NCBI GenBank assembly: GCA_013399115.1
Contig: VXAA01003849.1
Span: 730,338 to 794,337, forward strand
Length of the DNA: 64,000 bases
Source of the DNA: Anseranas semipalmata
Lineage: Eukaryota; Chordata; Aves; Anseriformes; Anseranatidae
Reading direction: 5' to 3'
In this document: positions 12,131-23,959 of the stretch, in pieces
How positions within the stretch are numbered: position 1 is the first letter of the stretch
Layout: each line of letters begins with the position of its first letter
The notes under the pieces: generated by a model
Database searches by the model: none
The model's input: only the letters and a program-made list of their open reading frames with translations
Told to the model about the DNA's origin: nothing
Translations under genes and position numbers: made by a program

Positions 12131-12678
12131 GCAGAATGTCAAGTATATTGGACGCGTAAAAGGGCTTGGCTGGCTAAGGATAAGAGAGTTACCATCTTTA
12201 TTAGAGTGCTGTGCTCCACATTTGAAAAGTCTGAGGATAAGAAATGTGGTTTCTTTTAAACTAGTTTTAAAATACGCATATCATGGAGTTGCAACTGAGA
12301 TGCACCCTGGTGCCTTTCCATACGAAATGGCTCAGGAAAGAAAGACTGGATGAAGGCTAAATATCTCAAGCAGGAGTTTAAGGCAGTTTCGTTGCCTGCT
12401 TGTTTTCTTAAAAAAAAATCAGTCTACCTGCTTTTCAGTTCTGGGGTATCTGAGATCCAGAGCCACGAGCATGCAGCTAGAGAGATGAGTTACAGTTTTT
12501 CATTTACATTAGAAATGAAGTGTAAGCCTGTCTCCTGGTTCCTACTATGCAGGAACTTTTAACTCTGTTGTTCAAGTATCACAAAATTAAAAGATGCAAG
12601 TTCTCTAACATAATTTTTTTAAGTTGATTTTTTCTCTCTCAAGGTTTCCATATAACAAATATTGGGTGCTGTTCACAG

Positions 12679-12909
12679 GATGTGATGGTGGTAGGAGAAC
12701 CAACTCTGATGGGAGGCGAATTTGGGGATGAAGACGAAAGGCTTATCACTAGATTAGAGAATACACAGTATGATGCAGCAAATGGCATGGATGATGAAGA
12801 AGATTTCAACAATTCACCTGCACTGGGAAATAACAGCCCGTGGAACAGCAAACCTCCTGCTAACCAGGAGACTAAATCTGAAAACCCCACACCACAAGCT
12901 TCCCAATAG
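12679..12909 (+). CDS. LDB2: LDB2 terminal coding exon (LIM-interaction domain, C-terminus)
   Basis: This last coding exon gives 76 residues and a TAG stop at 12907-12909. It opens with DVMVVGEPTLMGGEFGDEDE, then RLITRLENTQYDAANGMDDE. This is the LIM-interaction domain (about the first 40 residues), the extended peptide that lies across tandem LIM domains of LHX, ISL and LMO proteins. The tail contains FNNSPALGNNSPWNSKPP and ends in the family's QASQ terminus. TQYDAANGMDDEEDFNN is the LDB2 form; LDB1 differs at several of these residues. The acceptor is GTTCACAG|GATG, phase 0, consistent with the preceding exon. Small differences from the mammalian protein as I remember it (for example PPANQETKSENPTPQ) are conservative and lie outside the LID. 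The frame is open throughout with no sign of decay. Confidence 0.96.
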   Translation, partial: DVMVVGEPTLMGGEFGDEDERLITRLENTQYDAANGMDDEEDFNNSPALGNNSPWNSKPPANQETKSENPTPQASQ

Positions 12910-13349
12910 GTTATTCTGCAGCAGTAGCCACTGAAATGTATGTCAGTGGGTTATTAATTACTGTTTCACAGCATTCGTAAAAAAAATAAAAATAAAAAAA
13001 CCTTTCAATGGATACAGTATCTATTTCTAAACTAAACTATCTTTTTTTTTTTTTTTTTTAATTAGGGAAAAATCTTTTATAAGCTTCCACATACATTTCT
13101 TGGAAGCTTTCACATACACATGATACTGGCACTGACCTCAATTAAAATAATTGAAAATTAAATAGCATCTCATGGCAAATTTCTGACAATGTGTTCTATT
13201 GGAGGGGTTGTTTTTTTCCTCATCAAACAATGGCCATATTTTAACAAGTCATCAGTGCTCAGGATCTCATTAACGTAACTATGTAAAACTTTTTACAATT
13301 GTAATATATTTTCTGCTTTTCAACTTGCACCTGAAATTTCTTGTTTCAG

Positions 13350-13355
13350 AATAAA
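13350..13355 (+). terminator. LDB2: Proximal polyadenylation signal candidate
   Basis: An AATAAA hexamer about 440 bases after the stop codon. Further candidates are at 13493-13498 and 13655-13660. Their use would give shorter 3' UTRs. Confidence 0.35.
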
Positions 13356-13944
13356 ATCAGCTTTTAAGGAAAAGTAATTTAAAGTAACTTTTGTTCTTCC
13401 TTTAACTTTTCTTTCATTGGTTAATCATTTAAAGGATCCAGCATTTTTAATTTACATTTAGCTGATGCCCGTAGATACTCTTTCCATCGTTTAATAAAAA
13501 TGCTGAAACAAGAAATGTCTTTTTTCATCAAAGACATGAGAAATATTTTTATGTGGAAAAAGACACCCAGTCCTATGAGAGTTTATGCTTTGTAAAATTG
13601 CTGTTGATCCAGATATTTTAAAGCCATGTAATCCATTAACTTTGTGGGCAGCTTAATAAATCTAAAACTTTTGTGTTTTTATTATTGTATCTGAGTTGGC
13701 TTTGTTGTTATTTCTTTTCATAGTATATTTCTTGTATAATATTTTTGTAAAGCCCTCAAACCATTTTTTTTTGTTTTACTTTTTTTTTTTTTTTGATTCT
13801 GGTGTATTTATGTGAAACTTTATAAAAGAAACTAATTTTTTCATTTACATATTAATATGTTCAACTCATCATGTAAAGACACAGTGAGTCAGTGTGTTAT
13901 ATAATACAACTGTATTTTATGTATGCTTTGCCAATAAGTGTGCC

Positions 13945-13950
13945 AATAAA
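13945..13950 (+). terminator. LDB2: Distal polyadenylation signal of LDB2
   Basis: AATAAA in the context GCCAATAAACTGTG, the last such hexamer before the composition changes. A near-duplicate CCAATAAG sits just upstream. Cleavage would be expected 10-30 bases downstream. Confidence 0.65.
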
Positions 13951-14665
13951 CTGTGTTAACAAATTTGCTCTTACATACTGCATTTAGTTCCTTGCGTGCC
14001 AGAGTCATACACCCATGTGCATGATCATGCACCAGGAATTTTTGCATTTAGTGTTTCACTGAATTACAATCTTTTGCCGGCAAAAAGGATAGACTGTAGT
14101 TCAGGTGTGAATTGCTTGCAGCTCAATTTGGTTAGCTGCTCTTTTTTTAACATTAATGATGTGTAACACCACAGGTCAGTAACAGCGGCGAGAGCCGAGC
14201 ACGAGGGAGTGCAGGGCATCCAGCAAGAGCACCTCCATCCTGAACTTTGCATCCCTCGCCTTCCAGGGCTGGGGCTTATCAGAGCAGGGATTTCCACTCT
14301 GCTGAATTCTGTCTGATAGTTTCACGATGAGTCCCTCAGCTGGGGCTGAGAGGATTTAAAAAACTCTCCTTCTTTCTTCCCTTTGCTATGAAATCAATTG
14401 TTCATGGGAGCAAGGCTGTAAAGCAGGATCTCTGGACTGGTGCAGCCTGCTCTGAGTGCAGCCTGCTCCGAGTACAGCCTGGCGTGCACAAGCCCCTCGG
14501 CTAAGCCGGGAGGCGCAGGAGGCACATGCCTTCGTCCCCAGGCAGCTGAGATGCCCTGCGTGGGGCACCCTGTGGGCGACATAGTACTTACAGGGAGGGG
14601 AACTGCTGACACAGGTCACTGAAGGTACGTGGGCCTGCCTTTTGTGCAGGGTAATGATGCTTTGC

Positions 14666-14718
14666 TTTTAATTAATATTATAGGCCTTTTAATATTATAG
14701 GCTTTTAATATTATAGGC
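14666..14718. repeat. Short tandem repeat, 16-17 bp unit
   Basis: Three adjacent copies of a unit close to TTTTAATATTATAGGC; the first copy has a 4-base insertion. Confidence 0.8.
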
Positions 14719-16510
14719 ATTATAAGAGCACCTGAAGATCTCCTGTTTTTTTGTGGCTGTTTTGTTTTTCTGACTTTACGTATACTCAGAAGCCACTCTA
14801 GGGAAATGTGTCTCCCAAATGTGTATACATATGTTTTTTAAGCATGCTTCTGAGGATGCGATTCCACCAAATAGTTTTCAAACCACCACCATGGAAGAAA
14901 TACAAGGCAAAACACCCTGCATTGCTACTCGGTTCCTCAGTGGGAAATAGCTCCACACTGCCCAAAGAGCGAACCCGGGCCTCCAACCCAGGCACCGTTC
15001 TGCTGAAAGCAAAATCCTTCTTCGATGAATTTCAGCACCTAGGGTAGGCCCCTAAGGAAGACAGCCTAAAAGATACTCCTGGTGTCTCGAGGATCTAAAC
15101 CCTCAGCGCAAAGAATATCATCTGTACGGTAGAATTTATAACCAAATAAATAATAAACATGAGTATGTCAGCATAGGTTGCTCCTTCGTAACACTCGCAG
15201 GGTGTAGGAAACTGTAGGTCTACCATTCAGAGACTGTATCAGCACTGATTTTTCCATGTAAATAATTAAAGTCACACTGTATTCCATTAAGGGATCACTG
15301 GCTCCTATATAGCTGCTATAACATTACAATTACACACTGTAATTCTAATGTTCAAAAACACTAATCATTCATATTACATTTCCATAAGCACGCTCTAAAA
15401 GGCGTTCCTTATTATTAATCTTTCAAGGCTGGCACTACTATTTCAATTTTTAAAAGATTTATGATGTCATATTACTCCCGTTGTTTCAGTAAATAAACAT
15501 AAGAACATTTGAAAAATGGGTAACAGACTCCTTAGAGTGCTGTCCTTGAATTAATCTGGAAGGACACTTTTTCCATATCTCCTCAAAAACCCACTCTACA
15601 AGCTATCAATCCACCCTACTGTGGTTAGGGTGAATAACAGATGGAGCTAGCTGATTTTATTTATTCACTTATTCATAAAAGAAAATGTCCAAATGGGCTG
15701 GCTTAATGAAGTGGTTGGATATGTACAGCAGTTGACCACGCAGTCTCTTCATTGCTGCTTCCTTCGTCCCCATGCCGTGGGCTGTTGCATGGGCTTTTCT
15801 TACTGTGTTTCAAATGACATGGTAAGCTCTTCAGGACAAATCCTCTGATCCTGTGTCTTCCCATGTGCTTGTGCCCTCTTCATGGGAACATTCCCTATGG
15901 GTAGAGGATTAAGCTAGAACATTATTTACACCTTTTTTGTTTGTTTGCTTGTTTTTTTGTTTTTTTTTCAAAGACATTGTGGCTTTTGTGTGCTCCTCTA
16001 CCATCTCATGCAGAGAAGTGGGAAAGGTGACTAAACATCACAGGTAAGTTGAAGTAACAAGTCCATGAGAGCTGAGGTTGAGCTCAAAAATGAAATATTG
16101 AAACCAACAACTAATTGTACTGTAATCTAATCTCACCACCTACAAGAACATTGTATCTCTTTTAGAATTTGGAAGGAAATAATGTTGTTGACACTTTCCT
16201 CTGGGGAGCCATGCAATTATTAAAAGGAGGAAGGAAACTTATCTCGTGGTGCTGAAACACTTTCAAAGAGAAAGCTCTTGTTTGTTTTAGCTAAATGGAG
16301 GGAAATACTGGCCCTGAGAAATGCCCCCTCAAATCAGAGGGAGGAAATTCCGCAAGTTTACTTAGAAAAGCAGGATCATATAATTAGTAAAGTGAGCAAG
16401 TAAGAACACTGATAACTAAGCTGGTTGCTGTTACAAAGGACTTAGACCATTTAGGAATCATAAGCACTGGTACTTTCTGGTTATGCTTTGAATTGCTTTG
16501 TTTGGGGTAT

Positions 16511-16544
16511 TGTTTTTTTTTTTGTTTGTTTGTTTGTTTGTTTT
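16511..16544. repeat. T run followed by (GTTT)n
   Basis: A poly-T stretch passes directly into about five GTTT units. It may be the complement of an old A-rich retroposon tail. Confidence 0.85.
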
Positions 16545-16772
16545 CCTTGGGTCAGCAAAGTTGACTTCTCAGGGAGCTTCCAAGTCACAAGTCACCAGCT
16601 GGTCTCACCAGCTGCCCCTCACGTGGACATTTCAGTTATTAAGGCTTCTTCTTTCTCTCTTTTCACAAGCAAAAAGAAGCAATATTTGCAGCTTTGTGGT
16701 AATTTCAGAAAGAAAGCGTCCTCAGGTCTCACCATCTTTGCATTGGTATGTGTTAGTGTAATAACCTCGAAG

Positions 16773-16810
16773 GATAATTCAGTTTGGAAGGGACTTCAGG
16801 AGGTATAGCT
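16773..16810 (-). mobile_element. Probable CR1 LINE 3' fragment
   Basis: The string TTTGGAAGGGACTTCAGGAG closely resembles the conserved antisense 3' region of avian CR1 elements, where a GGTTGGAAGGGACCT-type motif follows the terminal octamer repeats. Only a few dozen bases are recognisable, so the call is tentative. Confidence 0.4.
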
Positions 16811-19800
16811 GATGTTTGCATTCTTGCAGCATCCTAGGGCTCTGTGAAAGTCATAAGTAACCATTTTTTTAACCATGGCCCTGGAGAAGGTACTTCTCTT
16901 GTATATTTGGGAAGTGTAACCAACTTGCATCCTCGGGAAAATGAGCAGAAGTACCCATTTCTAGAGAGATGCCAAGGATAATCAGTCTTGAAGTACACAG
17001 AAGAAGAAGGGGGTGGGGGAAAGGAAACTACTGAATGAAAAGGCAAAATACGGAGCATTGCTGGGTGTTCTCTAATACCAGGGTGGAGAGAGGCTCCTTA
17101 CCCTAGCCTTTGCTGCGAAACACCGTTAAAGGAGTCTAAATGACGGAACCAGCTGTAAGAACAGACTAAATTTTGCAATTTCATGGCCTCCATGAAAATC
17201 CCATTTTAGCAAAGACAGGAGGAAAGAAAAAACATGAATGATTGATATTGAAGGAAACCCAGTTTGTGCCTAATATATCCCGGAGAAACTGCTAATCGAA
17301 ATTGAATAGTCCTGAAAATATTTCCTGAGACTGCAACTCTGATCAAGTAGCCCTATGGTGATATATTGCATGTCCAAATTAAAGCTGCCCTGGGGCACAA
17401 GTAGCCCCAGCAGCTGGTTTTACTGTGTTGGACTGGATGATATGTATGTTTTTTGTAGCTTTTTGACAGCATATTTTTATACAAGGCTAAGGCCTGAATC
17501 TTCTCCTATGTAAGAGGAACTACTGAATATTTAACATCCCGTGGAACTGATGTTACTCCAGCATATCATTATGCTTCTATTAGGAGTCTGGTGGTACCCC
17601 AGCATTGCAGATTGGCAGATGGTAACTTTAGCTTGAGAATCACTTTTGGAAGTCTCTAAATTTATGGACCATGCTGCTGTGTTTCATGAGAAGATATTAA
17701 TTTCCACTGAATGTTCACAGTATTAAAATCTGTTCTAATTTAGCATGTTATTTTGACAGCAACTAGTAACAGTGCTTTCAAAGGGAGAGACTTTATTAAG
17801 AACAGAGATGGAGCAATCTAACTGCAGGAGCATTTCTTCCCTGACCCTATGAGTCACTTCTGAAATAAAAGAATTATATCCCTTACATCAAGAAATAATT
17901 TTAATTTCAATGGGTCTATGGGTAGTCTTAATCCATAAGTACATTTTAAAACACCATTATGCACTAAGGATGACATCAGAGGAGAATACACTTGTGTATA
18001 TGGAATCAAAACTTTATAAAAAACATCCAGCACAAACACTCCAGTTCCCCAGGAAATTGTGCTTCCATAAACTTTACAGGGAGCAGGATGAGAAAGATAA
18101 GCTTTAGTCTGGATGAGTAACTAAATGTATCCCTGATAACTCAGGTGCAGAATGCCATCACTGCACATTAGCAGGGGAATGTGCTTCAGCTGAACCAAGT
18201 AGATGCCCACCTGGTGCACCTCTATTTCTGTTGGACACCAAAATTTAGTGTCCTTTAGGTCCATGCTCTAGCTAGAGTCTGTAATTCTTCAGGCTGTTTT
18301 AATTTTCTTCGTGTGTAGGTTTTGGTTTGGTTGTTTTTGTTGTTTGTTTGTTCATTTGTTTGGGGGCTTTTTTTTTAATTTGTACTGTAATCTATGATAT
18401 AAATATTTCTCAGCTGTCTAGGATCTTACCAGTTGAAAGGTGGCATGCAAAGCAGTCATTAGAGTGTATGGTGGGAGCAGTATTTTATGCTATGCTAAAA
18501 GGAATTCTATCTCTGGAGATCCTCAAGTTGTGTACTGCCCCAGTTTAATTAATAGCTCTGTCTCAACAACTTTGAATTCATCTGAGATAGTGTGTACAAT
18601 TTTGTGTTGAACAGCTATAATGTATAAGGCTAGCGTCTCCTTTGTAAGTGCATTAGGAGACATTTTAGCAAATGCTTGATATGAAACAGGCATTTAACAC
18701 TCCTTATCACATTTGACTGCAACTCTCATTTCATCACATAAAGTTTCATCCTCCCTGAGTGATCTCTTGGGGGGTCTGAGTACTGGAAAATCTTTTAAGA
18801 ACTGTGTTTGGTGCTTTCAAATGTTGGGTTGGCTTTTTTTTTTTTCCCCCCAATTCAATTTTCTTTCATCTCTCTTTGATAGCTTATGAAAATTTGTTTG
18901 CCCAGTGTTTTTAACCTTCCACCTTCTTCTGGCTATGTGTAAAACAAAACGCAGACAAACCCATCAAAACTAAGGTGGGTTGCTCCTGGGCTGCCAAGAG
19001 AGATCAAATTCAGCAGACAGTAGGTGTGAAATTTAGGAACAGTGATGGATAATGGGGCTTGTGTATATCTTCAACTGCAAACTCCATTTTGAAAGGGAAT
19101 TTTTATCTGTTTTCATTTAAATCTCTGCTCCAGGTTACACTAACCTTCCAGAGGGTGATAGTAAAATGTGACCCACTGGGACAGCTATCTTTTCATAGAG
19201 CTTTTTCAGCAGCTCTGCGACAGCCTCTGTTCTTAAATCACCCACTCCTCTGACATGCATTGCGTGCATGGAGTGACAGGGGTTCGCTTTACAGGAGTGG
19301 GCTTTGTAGCCAGATGTCCCTGGGTGGGGACCAAGAACCTGTGCTACGGTTCCCCAGCTCTGCAGCACCAGCACAATGTCACTGCTGCATCTTGCAGCTG
19401 TCCCCTCCGCTCGCCTTCGTGTCAACAGGGATGGGAAGTTTCAGGTTGGCTTTGTGCAGCAAACTTCTAAGTTTCACTGTTATTTCAGCCTAAGTGCTTA
19501 GAAAAATACAACCTAAATGAACTTTCTTTCTCCCAGAAATTTACCATTTTTAAATGAGTCCCTTTCTTTCAAGCCAGCACCCCCTTGAGAAGGGCCTAAC
19601 ACAAATTTCAAACAGCAGGATTTGGCTTTACTGTAGATGCCGGCTGCATTCCTGTGAGGGGAAAAAAATAATCCTAATGACCGGTTTATAATGAGTGATT
19701 GAACAGTGGCACTCCGCGGGGAGTCAACATTTTTAAGCTCAAGATCACGTAATCGTGGGATGTGGGCTTTTAAAATGGAAACAGAGTTGTCAAGGCCTGT

Positions 19801-20229
19801 GATGTTATTGTGAGCCACGCCGTACGGTCAGTTCTCAGGTGCAGAGGGGAACTGTTGGGGAAGGAAGGAGGGGTCTGTATAGTAATTGCCTGTAAGCCTT
19901 ACAGCAGCCTGACACTTCAGAAAGTGGCAATCTAGAAGATGGCAGTTTCTAAGAAAAAAACGTGTACAGAGGAAGAAAATTGCAATCAAAAATGAAGGAA
20001 ACGTCCCAGAGACGGGCCTTGTGCAGGCCGTGCCATGGAACTGCTTGGGCACGTACATGCAAGGTCAAGACTCGAAAGGGAAACATAGAATTGATTTTAT
20101 TTGTTTTTAATCATAAGTGATAAGGCAGGTCATCACCAAAACTGTTCTGTTTTCTTAACTGCAACAACCTCCTTTAACTGATTAATGGGTGCATTAATTT
20201 GAAACAGCCTTTGAGGTTATAAATAAACA

Positions 20230-20600
20230 AGCAGACACATGGAAGGTCCTACCTGGAGACCAGCAGAGCCATTTGGTTGCACAGGGGCCTGGCCGGCGGC
20301 CGCAGGGCTGCTGGGGGGGCCATTGCACCCCCATCTCCTCACCCAGTGCCCCCAGGGCCCGTGCCTGCCTGGTGAGAAGGGTTGTGGCACCGCAAAATGT
20401 CTGCCTACGGGACTGCAGGCTGCTGAGGCGAGCTGTGGAGAAATAATGGTCCTCGAGATTGTGCATTTTTTTGTTATTTTGGGGTTCCCGTCCTCCAGGC
20501 TCCTGACTGAGGCACAGCACTGCAGGGTGAGTTACACAGAGCACAGGCTGCCTGGCTCTGTACAGAAAACTGCTTGTAAAGGTGGCAGGGATGTAGCTTG
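20230..20600. other. GC-rich island with a NotI-type site
   Basis: A GC-rich block in an AT-rich region, containing GCGGCCGC (20296-20303) and G/C homopolymer runs. It lets open frames above 110 codons exist on both strands. These predicted peptides overlap each other in antisense and resemble no known protein, so I treat it as noncoding. It could be an old GC-rich repeat or a regulatory island. Confidence 0.4.
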
Positions 20601-20692
20601 AAGGACATATGAATGATAGATTAGACCACCCAAAGCATCAATTATTCCATCTTTCTCCTCTCCTCCCTTCTTCTCCAGTTCCCTTTAAATAA

Positions 20693-20738
20693 AATAATAT
20701 AATATAATATAATATAATATAATATAATATAATATAAT
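20693..20738. repeat. (AATAT)n pentanucleotide array
   Basis: About nine perfect AATAT (ATAAT) units over 46 bases, likely polymorphic. Confidence 0.95.
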
Positions 20739-21923
20739 TTAAAAATAGACTAATCCAGGAGACTCGTGATAAAAGGAATTGTCAACTCCGGCTTTCCCAT
20801 TAAAAACACACATTTCAGTGCACTTTTCTGGTAGCTGGTGCTTTAAATGTGACCAGAAGTAAACATCACTGGCTGGAGGGTGGCCATCCTGTAACTAGGT
20901 GGCTTTATTGCATTTTCAGGTTATACAACAAGCAGGACCAACTCCTCCCTCTTTGTTATTCCTAAAATATAGCAGCTTCCTAAAATTCCTACAAAAACTA
21001 TGTTGAGGACCACACTCTGTGTACAAAGATAAAGGCTTCGGAGCTTGGACTCTTATCAAAAGCAGGAACAAAGCTGGTTTGACTTGCAACATCCCAGGAG
21101 CTGCATCCTGGGCAAAACTCCCTTGCACTCCCAGCAAAGGGCAGCTTCACACTGCTCAAAGCCTGCATGTATTCCTCTCCTTCCTATCCGCCTCACTGAG
21201 GCAGATATTGCCCCAATATTGTCGTGCTGTCCATCACCTGCTGCCACCCTGAGCTCTACCCTGAAGCCCCTCCATGCTCCACACGACTCAAGGCACTTGT
21301 CTGTCTCACCACGAATGGGTCTCAAGCGGAGCTGTGCCAGTTTGGGTCCCTTTATTAGTGGTATTCAATGCTGTCACACAGGTATTTCCACAGCTGTGAG
21401 TTATTCAACATAAACTCCTACTGAAGTAGAGAATAGGCTGCAAATAACCCACCAGGGAACAATTTCTTAAGTGCTAGTCATCCAGCAAATTCCTTTATTC
21501 TCAGTTTTTATAGCAGGATTATCTGATGTAGAGGATATGTCCAGGTTATAATGTATTTGATTATTTATAGCAGATATCTTGTGGAGTGAACTCCATTTTA
21601 AAATGGACAAGGATTATTGGAACTAGACAGATGTGATGTTAATTTCCAAAACTAACCTCATTTTCAGTGTAGCCTGTGCTATTGCTTACACCCTTGAGAA
21701 TATCACTTTTCTGGTAATTTTTCAAACCCCCAATTGTTTTCCTACTAAGCCTGCTTCAGCCAGCAATTTCTCTGTTTCTTTTCTTCATGAATATTCCTAT
21801 TTCCTGGTGAAACACTTCCCTCCCTGCGCCAACAAATGAATTTCCCCTTATGGGAAAAAAAGCTCTTTTTATTTCCACTCTTCATCCTCCCTTGAGATAT
21901 GCTTTTAGTTCTACGGAAACCCC

Positions 21924-21946
21924 TAAACCAGGTGTTACCTGGTTTA
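21924..21946. repeat. Perfect 10-bp inverted repeat with 3-base loop
   Basis: TAAACCAGGT and ACCTGGTTTA are separated by GTT. No associated gene or element is visible. Confidence 0.75.
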
Positions 21947-22978
21947 AATCCCTCATTAACACACCTTGTACACCACTGAATTGGAAGTGCCCCTTCTACC
22001 CTTCCTCCTGCCTAAGCCACCATCCCACAGTTTCGTGCCACAGAGTGACACAGACACATTTCTGAGCATGTCCCACGGCAGCCTGGAAAAGGGTAGATTT
22101 TTGTTAGTTTGTTTGCTTGTTTTTGTCCAATGTGCCATGAAACTGATTTGCTTTTAAAGTTGGGACCACACGAATTTTGGCACAGACTCTTTCTTCATGC
22201 AGTGACCTGTGCTACATCGAAATGCATGTTTTCTGAGATCCCACAGTGGCTGCTGACTTCAAGTCCAGTGCAAACCCTTGCTAGGGCACAGCCCTGCCTG
22301 TTTTCTTTCCAATGTACTCATGGATCTGCTGTCCCTTTTTGTAGTGGTTGTTACTCTCTGCCTCCTCACCGTAGTGGCAGCAAGACCCAGGAGCTCTCCT
22401 TTTGCTATTTGAAATGCTTTAAACTGACCCAGGAACTCTATCGAGGGACCCTATTTCTTGTACCACGGAGGTGGTTGAACAAGAGCTCTGCATTCAGCTT
22501 CTCTGCCACCTTCCCACTTTAATAAAAACTAAGCTGTTATCTGGGATTTCTGCCTGCAGGTTTCAGAGAAGCACACTAGCATAAGGCTGTCGTCAGTGCC
22601 ACCACGTGACACGCTCAGCAAGACAGACCACTAGCTGGTCAGTGAAACCTTAGCAGATGCTATGCCCCTGTGTCTGCAGCCCAGTCTGCCTCTTTCCTCT
22701 GTGTGACAGAGAGACCAGTTCTGGGATGTATATTCATGAAGCTGTTCCACAGTGAGTTGATGCATTAAAGTGCTTTGCCTACAACTACGGTCTTTTTTTC
22801 TTTTCTTTTTTTTAATCCCATGCATCTATGGCAGCACATTGGCATGGTTTCAAAGTGCTGTGCATGGTTTTTATTTGTGTGACTTCCATTGATTTTTTTT
22901 TCTTTGTAGAAACTTAGTAGCTAAATTGTCCAAGTGCCGCTTAACAGTGCTAGGATTTCATTCCTATCATCCCTATCC

Positions 22979-22999
22979 TTTTTTTTTTTTTTTTTTTTT
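22979..22999. repeat. Poly-T run (21 bases)
   Basis: An uninterrupted T homopolymer directly followed by GCAG. It could be an antisense retroposon tail or simple slippage. Confidence 0.9.
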
Positions 23000-23336
23000 G
23001 CAGACTATTCCGCCAGCAATATTCAGGGCTTTCCTTAATGCCTTCCATCTCCTCTGCACTGCTGGGAAGGGGCCAGACATCAGCCAAGCAGCAAGTAAAT
23101 AGACAGCATGCATTTAGTGTAGTGACGAGCACATATGTTTTTAGTGAAGAGTTTATTTGCCAGAAGAAAAGTAGTTTGAGAATTCAGGTCAACTTTTGGT
23201 GAATCACTTTGAACCAATAAATATAAGAGGTGAGGACAGAAAGATTTCAGAAGTGCAGAAAAAGTTCATATCAGCTTTTCTGAAACAAATCAGCTCTGTT
23301 TAGTTGAGCTAGGCTGCTCCTTCTGCCAACAGCAAG

Positions 23337-23406
23337 AGAAAAAAAAAAAAAAAAAGAAAAAGAAAAATAGAAAAACAGGGAGGGAAGGAGAAAAGGGGCA
23401 GGGGAT
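23337..23406. repeat. Long polypurine tract
   Basis: About 70 bases that are almost purely A and G on the plus strand (A18, then AGAAA-type and GGGAGGGAAGGAG segments), followed about 50 bases later by a C/T-rich stretch. Confidence 0.85.
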
Positions 23407-23785
23407 TCCCTCGCCCCCAACCCAATATCTAAGCCAGAGGTGTGAATTAAATCTATTTTCTTTGGCACCCATCTCGCCTCCTGCCCAGGCCTTGCCCCAT
23501 CTCTCCCCCTCTCCTGTGCCACATCTCCTATTTACGAGCCCATCCATCACAATCTTCCACATCCCTCAGTCCTTCCAACCAAGCACCCAGGTTCCATCTG
23601 AGAATCCCCCAGTCTCTGCCATCCCACACATACAACTCTTTGTAAAGCTCTGCCTGAAACGCTCCTTATCCAAACCCACCCAGAGCTGCCCAACCTCAAG
23701 CATCTCCACAAAATTTCCTGACCCCCCCCCTTGCTTCAGAAACCCACGTGACAGCACGTACTTGGCTCTTCCCTGTTGGCTGCTG

Positions 23786-23959
23786 TGGTGGTTTAACACC
23801 AATGGGCAGCATTGGCTCGGCTCTGGCCAGCAGCGGGTCCCTTTTGGAGCCGGCTGGAGCTGGCTCTGATCTGACATGGGGCAGCTGCTGGGCTCTGCTC
23901 ACAGAGGCCACCCCTGCAGCCCCCCTGCTACCAAAACATTGGCATGTAAACCCAATACA
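23786..23959 (+). mobile_element. Probable solo LTR of an avian endogenous retrovirus
   Basis: The 174-base segment begins TGGTGGTTTAACACC and ends GTAAACCCAATACA, giving the TG..CA ends of retroviral LTRs. It is flanked by a perfect 6-base direct repeat, CTGCTG, at 23780-23785 and 23960-23965, the target-site duplication size typical of ERVK-type integration. The interior (GGAGCCGGCTGGAGCTGGCT and the following ATCTGACATGGGGCAGCT region) resembles a class of bird LTRs I recognise. No internal gag, pol or env sequence and no second LTR are seen, so it is a solo element. At 174 bases it is short for an LTR, so an internal deletion or a different short retroelement is possible. The orientation is inferred from the TGGTGG end. 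Confidence 0.6.

Larger units (their letters stand above)
3761..12678 (+). other. LDB2: LDB2 last intron, 8.9 kb
   Basis: A long final intron with donor GTAAGT at 3761 and acceptor GTTCACAG ending at 12678. Read straight through, the upstream exon would continue for 25 residues to a stop at 3836-3838. The intron holds a CpG-rich patch (3944-4183), short simple repeats, an (AT)n and a (GA)n tract, and a homeobox/POU/SOX motif cluster near 12040-12130. Between about 4190 and 10100 I see only ordinary AT-rich intronic sequence with no coding signal and no repeat family I can name. A stronger polypyrimidine tract and AG at 12631-12643 lie upstream of the inferred acceptor. Confidence 0.9.
12910..13970 (+). 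other. LDB2: LDB2 3' untranslated region
   Basis: AT-rich sequence follows the stop codon, with long T and A runs (for example T18 at 13042-13059) and AT-rich elements of the kind common in regulated 3' UTRs. Several AATAAA hexamers occur (12985, 12991, 13350, 13493, 13655, 13945). The most distal one is followed by T-rich sequence, and beyond about 14000 the composition changes, so I place the main 3' end near 13965-13975. The exact cleavage site is inferred. Confidence 0.7.
13971..23779. other. Intergenic: downstream of LDB2, no gene recognised
   Basis: No coding gene is supported. The open frames are short, overlap on both strands and match no family I know. GC-richer islands occur at about 14170-14640, 19200-19430 and 20230-20600; the rest is AT-rich. 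Identified contents are a small tandem repeat at 14666-14718, a GTTT repeat at 16511-16544, a probable CR1 scrap at 16773-16810, an AATAT array at 20693-20738, a perfect hairpin at 21924-21946 and homopolymer runs. The 19711-19724 segment contains the palindromic ACTCC-GCGG-GGAGT. Confidence 0.7.

Noticed and set aside
20194..20601. 116- and 120-codon antisense-overlapping frames
   Set aside because: Mirror-image frames in a GC island; low-complexity translation with no known motif.
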